DNA of 6,454 nucleotides from an uncultured Eggerthellaceae bacterium (lineage in GTDB: Bacteria > Actinomycetota > Coriobacteriia > Coriobacteriales > Eggerthellaceae), in NCBI GenBank assembly GCA_948829205.1, contig CAQLOA010000084.1:1-6454 (forward strand), given 5' to 3'. Shown here piece after piece: positions 1-5,463 of this stretch. The first letter of the stretch is position 1, and each line of letters starts with the position of its first letter. The notes under the pieces were generated by a model, which was not told the origin of the DNA, ran no database searches, and saw nothing but the letters and a program-made list of their open reading frames with translations. The translations under genes were made by a program, and so were the position numbers.

Positions 1-154
1 GTACACCCCCATGACGGAGGACGAGGCACTGATCCAGATCGACCTGATCGGACACGACTTCTTCGTGTACACCGACCGCGACTCCGGCGACGTTCACGTC
101 ATCTACCGCCGAAGCGACGGAGGATACGGCCTGCTCACCCCGAAGGACGAGTAG
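1..154 (+). CDS. hpf: Ribosome hibernation promoting factor, long form, C-terminal fragment (5' end outside window)
   Basis: The frame starting at base 2 is open from the window edge to a TAG at 152-154 and encodes the last 50 residues of a protein. Seen: the fragment contains PMTEDEALIQIDLIGHDFF followed by a YRRSDGGYGLL segment. This matches the C-terminal domain of long-form HPF (RaiA/YfiA family), whose usual pattern is PMs-EEAi-QM-LLGHdFFvF then vvYRRkDGnYGLI. In the family this domain mediates dimerisation of 70S ribosomes into inactive 100S particles in stationary phase or stress; the N-terminal ribosome-binding domain is missing here only because the window begins inside the gene. The protein acts in the cytoplasm. 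It ends 29 bases from the convergent folC stop, and a strong hairpin (181-215) follows the stop codon. The family call is firm; whether the gene is named hpf or raiA is a matter of convention. Confidence 0.9.
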   Translation, partial: YTPMTEDEALIQIDLIGHDFFVYTDRDSGDVHVIYRRSDGGYGLLTPKDE

Positions 155-180
155 GAAGCATCGGGCGCAAGGCGCGCCAA

Positions 181-215
181 CCGTCAAGCAGGCGACGTTG
201 CGGCCTGCTTGATGG
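181..215 (+). terminator. Hairpin at the hpf/folC convergent junction, possible hpf terminator without a U-tract
   Basis: TCAAGCAGGC (184-193) and GCCTGCTTGA (203-212) form a perfect 10-bp inverted repeat around a 9-base loop. In plus-strand RNA the stem extends by C-G, C-G and a G-U wobble to 13 bp (181-193 with 203-215); on the minus strand the wobble becomes an A/C mismatch, so the fold favours the hpf transcript. It begins 27 bases after the hpf stop and contains the folC stop codon and last codons. No run of T follows on either strand, so it is not a canonical intrinsic terminator. A 5-bp GC hairpin (164-168 with 174-178) lies just before it. It could be a terminator, a barrier to 3' exonucleases, or only coding sequence that happens to pair. 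Confidence 0.45.
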
Positions 216-1494
216 CACCTATCGAATACAAGGTCCCGAAGGCTACGACCATGCCCTCGGGGCCTTCCTTTTCCATGGCGAAGGAAACGGCATCGGCGGC
301 GCCTGCCACAGACGTCACCTCGACGTCCCTTCCCGCCCGCGCCACCTGCGAGGCGACCTCGCGGGCCAGTTCGGCGCCGTCCAGCGCCCTGGGATTGTCG
401 GGGGTGTAGGCGATCACCCGCCTTGCATAGGCAACCATGGGTGCGACGATCGCAGGATAGTCCTTGTCGGCGAGAACCCCGACTACAAGGGTGGGCAGGA
501 TGCCCGACCTGGCCTCCAATAGCTCGCGCAGCGATTCGGCGAGCGCCTCGGCCCCCTGAGGGTTGTGGGCGCCGTCCACCACCACCAGAGGCGAGTCGGC
601 GACGGCCTCGAACCTTCCAGGCCACTCGGCGGCGGCAACGCCCTCGGCTATCGCCTTCTGCGTGACCCCGAGCTCGGGCCGGCATGCAGAAAGAACCTGT
701 GCGGCGTCGACGGCCACGGCGGCGTTCATGGGCTGGTATGCGGCAAGAAGCCCCGTCGTGTAGGCGCGTCCCTTGTACTCGAAGCGGCGCGGCCCCGAGA
801 CGGACGCCAGCCTCTCCACGCGCAATTGCGAGAAGTCGCTCTCGACGAGCTCGCATCCCATGTCGCCGCAACGCCTCCGCAGGACCGATTGCGCCTCGTC
901 CAGCTGCGGCCAGCTGACGACGGGGACCCCTTCCTTGATTATCCCGGCCTTCTCGGCCGCTATAGCCGACAGGGTGTCGCCGAGCACGTCCGTATGGTCC
1001 ATGCCTATGCGCGAAATCACGCAAAGCGCAGGCGTCACCACGTTGGTGGCGTCGAGGCGTCCCCCCATCCCGCATTCCACCACCGCGGCGTCGCAACCGC
1101 GCTCCGCGAAATGCACGAAGGCGACCGCGCACATCAGCTCGAACTCGGTGGGATGCTCCCCCGCCTCGCGTTCCACCTCGTCTGCGGCTTCCCGCACGGC
1201 AAGCGTCGCGACCAGCAGCTCGTCGGGAGGGATAGTCTCGCCGTCGACCTGGATGCGTTCCTCGAACCGCTCGATGAAGGGGCTAGTGAAAAGGCCCGTG
1301 CGCAGGCCGGAAGCACGCAGCATGCTCGAAAGGAAAGCACTCGTCGAACCCTTCCCGTTGGTCCCGGCCACATGTACGGCAAGGAAGCGGTCCTGCGGCC
1401 TGCCCAGCTTGTCAAGAAGGAGGGTTATGCGGCCGAGGCCCAGGCTGGAATGCCTCCATCTGGGCTCGTTGATGTATGCGACGGGGTCGAACAT
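184..1494 (-). CDS. folC: Bifunctional folylpolyglutamate synthase / dihydrofolate synthase
   Basis: A 436-residue cytoplasmic ATP-dependent ligase of the Mur ligase superfamily, the usual length for FolC. In the family it adds glutamate to dihydropteroate and/or to reduced folates, which retains folate in the cell. Seen: YINEPRWRHSSLGLGRI near the N terminus, the P-loop VAGTNGKGS (42-50), FTSPFIERFEERI (69-81), ECGMGGRLDATN (140-151), IGMDHTDVLG (163-172), AAEKAGIIK (179-187) with K182 at the position usually carbamylated, WPGRFE (291-296), and VDGAHNP (306-312) opening the C-terminal glutamate-ligase domain. All key motifs are intact. The ATG at 1494 is chosen because the N terminus then fits the family. 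No good Shine-Dalgarno precedes it and the uracil-DNA glycosylase stop is only 13 bases upstream, so translation may be coupled. Sequence alone does not show whether both activities are present or only the polyglutamylating one. Confidence 0.95.
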   Translation of the reverse strand: MFDPVAYINEPRWRHSSLGLGRITLLLDKLGRPQDRFLAVHVAGTNGKGSTSAFLSSMLRASGLRTGLFTSPFIERFEERIQVDGETIPPDELLVATLAVREAADEVEREAGEHPTEFELMCAVAFVHFAERGCDAAVVECGMGGRLDATNVVTPALCVISRIGMDHTDVLGDTLSAIAAEKAGIIKEGVPVVSWPQLDEAQSVLRRRCGDMGCELVESDFSQLRVERLASVSGPRRFEYKGRAYTTGLLAAYQPMNAAVAVDAAQVLSACRPELGVTQKAIAEGVAAAEWPGRFEAVADSPLVVVDGAHNPQGAEALAESLRELLEARSGILPTLVVGVLADKDYPAIVAPMVAYARRVIAYTPDNPRALDGAELAREVASQVARAGRDVEVTSVAGAADAVSFAMEKEGPEGMVVAFGTLYSIGAIKQAATSPA

Positions 1495-1507
1495 CGGTGC
1501 CCGGGGG

Positions 1508-2086
1508 TCAATCGGCCGCTAGCAGCTCGCCCAGCTTCGCGAAGTCGTCCTCGAGGACGGGCCTCTTCGACTGGTCGTAGATGGCGGCGGCCGGATGGAA
1601 CACCGGGAACACCTTGAACCTTCCCGCACGCTGCAGCCTTCCGCGCAGCCGCGTGATGCCGGTCTCGGTGCGCAGGATGAACTTCGTGGCGAAGTTCCCC
1701 AAGGTGACGATGTACTCGGGGCCTATGGCCCGGGTCTGGTCGCGCAGGTAGTCGGCGCACGCCTGTATCTCCTCGGGGCGCGGGTCACGGTTGCCCGGAG
1801 GGCGGCACTTCAGCACGTTGGCGATGAAGACGTCGCCGCGTGATAGCCCTGCTATGCCGAGCAGCTCGTCGAGGTACTTCCCGGCGGCGCCCACGAACGG
1901 CTTGCCCTGCAGGTCCTCGTTCTTGCCCGGCGCCTCGCCGACGATAAGCACGCGGGCGTCGGGCGACCCGTCCCCGAACACGGCGTTGGTGCGGCCGCCG
2001 CAAAGCTCGCACTTCCTGCACTGCGAGACCTCGCCGGCAATCGCCTGCAGGCTTGTGCGCTTCTCTTCTAGCGTGGCCTCAGACAT
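1508..2086 (-). CDS. Uracil-DNA glycosylase, family 4 (iron-sulfur type)
   Basis: A 192-residue enzyme of the UDG superfamily that excises uracil (from cytosine deamination or dUMP misincorporation) from DNA to start base excision repair. Seen: the uracil-pocket motif GEAPGKNED (50-58), GKPFVGAAGKYLDELL (61-76), NVLKCRPPGNRDP (90-102), and the second active-site motif HPAAAIY (164-170). Four cysteines, C23 and C26 (CRKC) plus C94 and C110, have the CxxC...C-x15-C arrangement that binds a 4Fe-4S cluster in family 4 enzymes, which separates it from family 1 Ung and the cluster-less families. Length is typical for the family. The ATG at 2086 overlaps the alr stop by 8 bases (ATGTCTGA), and no strong Shine-Dalgarno is visible (only AGGA, well upstream), which points to translational coupling to alr. 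The folC start follows after 13 bases. Confidence 0.94.
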   Translation of the reverse strand: MSEATLEEKRTSLQAIAGEVSQCRKCELCGGRTNAVFGDGSPDARVLIVGEAPGKNEDLQGKPFVGAAGKYLDELLGIAGLSRGDVFIANVLKCRPPGNRDPRPEEIQACADYLRDQTRAIGPEYIVTLGNFATKFILRTETGITRLRGRLQRAGRFKVFPVFHPAAAIYDQSKRPVLEDDFAKLGELLAAD

Positions 2087-3566
2087 ACAGCTTCGGCATC
2101 CTGCTGTTCCCGAACGCGATCATGACCTCGTAAGGGATGGTCCCCAGCATGTCGGCCATCTGGTCGATGGTGGTGAAGGCATCGCCGTCCTCGCCGAGGA
2201 CTATCACCTCGTCGCCGACCTGGGGCTCGATGCGTCCGATCCCGCTGCGGGTCCGTATGTCCACCTCGAACATGCACTGGTCCATGCATATGTTTCCCAC
2301 CTGCGGGTACGTGCGGCCTCCCATTATGAAGTCGATGCGGCCGGAAAGCGCGCGGTTCAGCCCGTCGGCATAGCCTATGGGCACCGTGCATATCTTCGCG
2401 AAGCCGTTGCATCGGTGCAGAAGCCCGTAGCTCACGCCCTCTCCCACCGGAACCTGGTTGACCTGCGTTATGCGGGCCTTGACGCTCATGGCCGGAAGCA
2501 GGTTGACCGCACCGTAGGTCTCGGGGCACGGGAAGTAGCCGTACATGGCAAGCCCGGGGCGCACCATGTCGTACTGCACGTCCTTGTACCTTATGGTGGC
2601 CGCCGAGTTCGCGGCGTGCACTATGCCTGGGTCGAAGCCCGACGCCCGCATGGCCGCCAGCGCGTCCTCGAACCGCGACTTCTGCAGGTTGAAATCCATG
2701 GTGTCCTGCGCATCGGCCGTGGCGAAATGGGTGAACGTGCCGACCAGGTCAAGCGCACGGTGGAACGATATCGTCTGCAGGAAGTCGACGACGGAGTCGT
2801 ACCGCACGCCTACGCGGTTCATGCCCGTGTTGATCTTGAGGTGGTACGGAGCCTTCGACCCTATGGAGTCTGCGGCTTCCGCGTACTTCACGGCGAACTC
2901 CACCGTGGCCACCGAGGGCATGACGTTGTAGCCCAGAAGCAGCGGGATGGAGGTCAGCGGAGGCTCGGACAGGATGAGCATGGGCGCCTCGATGCCCGCC
3001 TGGCGAAGCTCCATCGCCTCGTCCATTGTGGCTACCCCGATGTAGTCCGCGCCGGAGTTCAGGGCCGTCTTGGCGCAAGCTACCGCGCCGTGCCCGTAGC
3101 CGTCGGCCTTGACGACGGCCATGAACATCGTCTCGGGCCTCAGGGTGCCCTTTATGGCCATGATGTTGTTCTGTATGGCGGACAGGTTTATCTCGACCCA
3201 CGACCAGCGTCGGTCCGTCTCGCCTATGTGGTCGAGCTCGGCGAAGTCGAACACTGGGCCCGACTCCTCGGACCCGGCGCCGGGGATCCTCATGTAGCTG
3301 CGCACGTCCTGCGCGCGATACTTGCGGTCGACGCCCCACCTGGGCACGTCCCTGCGTTCGGAGAACAGGTGCAGCTCGCCTGACGCCGCGTCGTCTTCTG
3401 GCACCCGCCATCCGTCGCGGAGCGCCTTCTTCTGCGCCTCCACGTAGTCGGTCTGCACCTTCCCGAATTCCGCGTCGCTCATGTGCCGGCGGATCTCGTC
3501 GCCGGCCGACTCGAATCCAGGTCGCTTCTTGGGATAGTTCAGAAACCCGTTGGGTAGGTCTTCCAT
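2079..3566 (-). CDS. alr: Alanine racemase with an unusual N-terminal extension of about 120 residues
   Basis: A 495-residue pyridoxal-phosphate enzyme, against about 370 for typical Alr. It interconverts L- and D-alanine in the cytoplasm; D-alanine is needed for peptidoglycan. Seen in the catalytic part (about 121-495): WSWVEINLSAI start, AVVKADGYGHG with the PLP lysine K153, NTGMNRVGVR (246-255), VRPGLAMYG (335-343), PIGYADG with the second catalytic base Y399, GNICMDQCMFEVD (424-436) and PYEVM (478-482). All expected residues are intact. Residues 1-120 are hydrophilic and charged, with no signal peptide or membrane segment, and resemble no domain I recognise. The extension uses the same GC-rich codons as the rest, so it appears genuinely coding. 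The ATG at 3566 is preferred because AGAGGA lies 10 bases upstream; internal ATGs (residues 29 and 92) have poorer ribosome sites. It lies 46 bases after mog and overlaps the uracil-DNA glycosylase start by 8 bases. Confidence 0.95.
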   Translation of the reverse strand: MEDLPNGFLNYPKKRPGFESAGDEIRRHMSDAEFGKVQTDYVEAQKKALRDGWRVPEDDAASGELHLFSERRDVPRWGVDRKYRAQDVRSYMRIPGAGSEESGPVFDFAELDHIGETDRRWSWVEINLSAIQNNIMAIKGTLRPETMFMAVVKADGYGHGAVACAKTALNSGADYIGVATMDEAMELRQAGIEAPMLILSEPPLTSIPLLLGYNVMPSVATVEFAVKYAEAADSIGSKAPYHLKINTGMNRVGVRYDSVVDFLQTISFHRALDLVGTFTHFATADAQDTMDFNLQKSRFEDALAAMRASGFDPGIVHAANSAATIRYKDVQYDMVRPGLAMYGYFPCPETYGAVNLLPAMSVKARITQVNQVPVGEGVSYGLLHRCNGFAKICTVPIGYADGLNRALSGRIDFIMGGRTYPQVGNICMDQCMFEVDIRTRSGIGRIEPQVGDEVIVLGEDGDAFTTIDQMADMLGTIPYEVMIAFGNSRMPKLYV

Positions 3567-3576
3567 TCTAAAGAGT

Positions 3577-3582
3577 TCCTCT
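3577..3582 (-). promoter_or_regulatory. Ribosome-binding site of alr, supporting the long start
   Basis: Read on the minus strand this is AGAGGA, 10 bases before the ATG at 3566. It is the best Shine-Dalgarno match near any candidate alr start and is the main argument that the N-terminal extension is translated. The palindrome at 3587-3604 ends 4 bases upstream of it. Confidence 0.65.
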
Positions 3583-3586
3583 TGAT

Positions 3587-3604
3587 TTGCATGCGTTCAT
3601 GCAA
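3587..3604 (-). repeat. Perfect 7-bp inverted repeat upstream of alr (possible operator or leader hairpin)
   Basis: On the minus strand the sequence is TTGCATG, a 4-base spacer AACG, then CATGCAA. The arms are exact reverse complements. It lies in the 46-base mog-alr gap, one of the few AT-richer spots in the window, and ends 4 bases before the alr Shine-Dalgarno. It could be a binding site for a dimeric regulator or an RNA hairpin affecting access to the ribosome site. I could not identify a convincing -35/-10 pair around it, and short palindromes also arise by chance. Confidence 0.4.
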
Positions 3605-3612
3605 CCATATTA

Positions 3613-4101
3613 CTATTCGTGGCCGCCCGCCGCCATCATCGATACCGCGTGCGGCAGCACGTCGACGACTGCCTCCCAGTTCTCCGTGGCCGCCTTGGTC
3701 GAACCTGGAAGGTTCACGACCAACGAAGAGCCTCGCTGCATGCACAGCGCCCTCGACAGCATGGCCCGCGACGTGTACTTCAGGGAATGCGCGCGCATTC
3801 CCTCGGCGATGCCGGGAACTTCGCGCTCGCATGCGTCGCGGGTGGCCTCGGGCGTCACGTCCCGGGGGGAAAGGCCTGTGCCCCCGCAGGTGAGCACGAC
3901 GTCGCATCCCAGCTCGTCGCATGCGCGCACGATGGCGCGGGCGATGTCTTCGCGCTCGTCCTTCACTATCGAATGGTCGCGGCATTCCCATCCGCACTCC
4001 GCAATGGCGCCTTCCAGGAAGTCGCCTGCGGCGTCCTGTGCAAGGCTGCGCGTATCGGAGCACGTGATTACAGCGAACGATATGTTGGCGGCGTCGGCCA
4101 T
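3613..4101 (-). CDS. mog: Molybdopterin adenylyltransferase, MogA/MoaB family
   Basis: A 162-residue protein of the MoCF-binding family that activates molybdopterin by adenylylation (MPT plus ATP to MPT-AMP), the step before molybdate insertion; cytoplasmic. Seen: AVITCSDTRS (10-19) as the first strand and loop, D48 in VKDERE and D81 in SPRDVTPEAT matching the two functionally important aspartates of E. coli Mog, the substrate-binding TCGGTGLSPRD (71-81), EVPGIAEGMR (94-103), and NLPGSTKAA (130-138) near the C terminus. The length fits MoaB/Mog. The start at 4101 is well supported by AAAGGA 7 bases upstream (4109-4114). It lies 35 bases downstream of moeA, which encodes its pathway partner, so joint expression is likely. 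MoaB and MogA cannot be told apart by motifs alone, but the moeA neighbour favours the adenylyltransferase role. Confidence 0.92.
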   Translation of the reverse strand: MADAANISFAVITCSDTRSLAQDAAGDFLEGAIAECGWECRDHSIVKDEREDIARAIVRACDELGCDVVLTCGGTGLSPRDVTPEATRDACEREVPGIAEGMRAHSLKYTSRAMLSRALCMQRGSSLVVNLPGSTKAATENWEAVVDVLPHAVSMMAAGGHE

Positions 4102-4136
4102 TGTTCGGTCCTTTCCTACGAGGGCATAGCCCTAGA

Positions 4137-5399
4137 TCAGAGCTCGATTTCCTCTGGAACGTCGAGAAGCACGCAGCGCACTTCGTCCCCGGTCTTCTTC
4201 GAATCCAGTCCTTCGGGCATGATCGCCATGCAGTTGCTGCGCTGGATGACGCCGAACAGCCCCGAGCTCTGGTTGGATGCAGGGGTCACCTCGTAGGATC
4301 CGTCGGCAGCCTTGGTCAGCGTGGACCGCATGAAGATGCGCCTGGGGTCGCGCTTGCGGACGTCCTGCGTCAGGCGGGCCGTCACGCACGGATGCTCCAG
4401 GTGGGCATAGCCCTGCATCTTGCGCAACGCAGGGCGGATTATCATCTCGAACCCGCAGTAGGCCGCCGCAGGGTTGCCAGGCAGCCCGAACACGGGCGTT
4501 CCGTCGACGAACCCGAAGGTCTGGGCCTTTCCGGGACGCATGTTGACCAGCGTCATCAGAAGCTCGCCCTCGCTGGCCACCACCTTCTTGATGAAATCGA
4601 AGTCGCCGTTGGCGGCGCCTCCGGTGGTTATCACGAAGTCGAACTCCGAGGCTGCCGACTTGACGGCCCGGGCGAGCTCGTCGTAGTCGTCCTTGACTAT
4701 CGGAAGCATGGCCGCCTCGGCTCCGGCGGCGCGTATGCACGCCGCGATGGCGTAGGCGTTCGATTCGCGTATGTGGCCCGGACAAGGCACCTCGCTGGGA
4801 GGTACCAGTTCGCTTCCGGTGGCCATCACGGCAACCCGAGGCCGCGCGTACGTGTCTATCTGCAGCGCGCCGCAGCTTGCAAGGTATCCCACCCCGGCGC
4901 ACGATATCACCTCGCCTGGGCGCACGATGACCTCGCCGGCCTTGGCCTCGTCGCCTGCAGGGCGGACGTTCTCGCCCATCTCGACGGGCGAGTCGAAGGC
5001 GACCTCGGTTCCTGCGCCACCGTCGCCGCCCATGTAGTCGACGTTCTCGTACTTGACCACCGTGTCCGCATCGTCGGGAAGGCATGCGCCGGTCATGATG
5101 CGGACGCACTCGCCTGCACCCATGCTTCCCTCGAACACGTCGCCTGCGCCTATCGCGCCGACGACCTTGAGCGTCTTGGGGCCGTCCTTCGACGCGCCCT
5201 CCAGCTCGCTTGCGCGCAAGGCGAACCCATCCATCGCCGAATGGGCGAACGGTGACACGTCTATGTCGCTTCTCACCTCGCTGGCGCACACGCGTCCCAC
5301 GGAGTCCAGGACCGGCACCGTCTCCACCGGCATCGTGTTCACCTTCGAGACCACCAGTTCGCGGGCTTCCTCCAGCGAAATCATGTCTTCAGCAGTCAT
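4137..5399 (-). CDS. moeA: Molybdopterin molybdenumtransferase MoeA
   Basis: A 420-residue cytoplasmic enzyme that inserts molybdate into adenylylated molybdopterin made by Mog, giving molybdenum cofactor. Length is normal. Seen in order: SAMDGFAL (54-61) in the N-terminal domain, RIMTGACLPDDADTVV (100-115), ENVRPAGDEAKAGE (143-156), ATGSELV (193-199), the MPT-binding-fold segment TTGGAANGDFDFIK (258-271), MRPGKAQTFG (287-296) and GLPGNPAAAYCGFE (305-318), then the C-terminal MoeA domain IV from about residue 335. Two small departures from the common pattern: the usual GGVSVG-type loop reads GGAANG, and the usual GED reads GDE. The ATG at 5399 has GAGGAT just upstream with short spacing; the next ATG (residue 6) has none. 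It follows the eno terminator, so it probably starts a new transcript running into mog. Some MoeA paralogues insert tungstate; the sequence does not decide this. Confidence 0.94.
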   Translation of the reverse strand: MTAEDMISLEEARELVVSKVNTMPVETVPVLDSVGRVCASEVRSDIDVSPFAHSAMDGFALRASELEGASKDGPKTLKVVGAIGAGDVFEGSMGAGECVRIMTGACLPDDADTVVKYENVDYMGGDGGAGTEVAFDSPVEMGENVRPAGDEAKAGEVIVRPGEVISCAGVGYLASCGALQIDTYARPRVAVMATGSELVPPSEVPCPGHIRESNAYAIAACIRAAGAEAAMLPIVKDDYDELARAVKSAASEFDFVITTGGAANGDFDFIKKVVASEGELLMTLVNMRPGKAQTFGFVDGTPVFGLPGNPAAAYCGFEMIIRPALRKMQGYAHLEHPCVTARLTQDVRKRDPRRIFMRSTLTKAADGSYEVTPASNQSSGLFGVIQRSNCMAIMPEGLDSKKTGDEVRCVLLDVPEEIEL

Positions 5400-5401
5400 T
5401 T

Positions 5402-5407
5402 ATCCTC
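5402..5407 (-). promoter_or_regulatory. Ribosome-binding site of moeA
   Basis: Minus-strand GAGGAT, with the GAGG core only 4 bases from the ATG at 5399. The spacing is short, but it fixes the start at residue 1 rather than the ATG five codons further in. The promoter for moeA would have to lie in or near 5400-5432, between this site and the eno terminator; I do not see a clear -35/-10 pair there. Confidence 0.5.
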
Positions 5408-5426
5408 GTTTCTGATAATGCAGGCC

Positions 5427-5456
5427 AAAATAAGGGGCCGCATGTCGTCGGCCCCT
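5427..5456 (-). terminator. Intrinsic terminator of eno
   Basis: On the minus strand AGGGGCCG (5456-5449) pairs perfectly with CGGCCCCT (5440-5433) around an 8-base loop, followed by TATTTT (5432-5427). The 8-bp GC-rich stem plus T-rich tail is the classic rho-independent form. It begins 7 bases after the eno stop codon and should separate eno from moeA, unless read-through occurs. Confidence 0.88.
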
Positions 5457-5463
5457 CAACGGC

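Noticed and set aside
565..1617. Long plus-strand open frame antisense to folC
   Set aside because: Same codon-bias shadow effect; folC on the other strand has every family motif.
3291..3293. ATG at alr residue 92 as an alternative start giving a near-normal Alr length
   Set aside because: The only Shine-Dalgarno-like sequence (AGGA) is about 13 bases away and weaker than the site before 3566, and the sequence upstream has good coding character. It remains the main alternative.
1791..3383. A 530-codon plus-strand open frame antisense to alr and the uracil-DNA glycosylase gene
   Set aside because: It is a shadow of high third-position GC in the minus-strand genes. Its translation is low-complexity, rich in R, H, V and A, matches no family, and lies over firmly identified genes.
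3568..3600. Ten-codon minus-strand mini-ORF (MNACKSRGTL) ending one base before the alr ATG, a possible leader peptide
   Set aside because: It has no ribosome-binding site of its own, its ATG is part of the palindrome, and a frame this short arises easily by chance. The peptide has no run of alanine codons or other attenuation signal.
4121..4133. Small hairpin AGGGC-ATA-GCCCT between moeA and mog
   Set aside because: Only 5 bp with a 3-base loop and no T-tract, so too weak to call a terminator or attenuator.
4101..5255. Long plus-strand open frame antisense to moeA, and a similar one at 5656-6369 antisense to eno
   Set aside because: Both lie over complete, motif-rich minus-strand genes and their translations resemble no protein.
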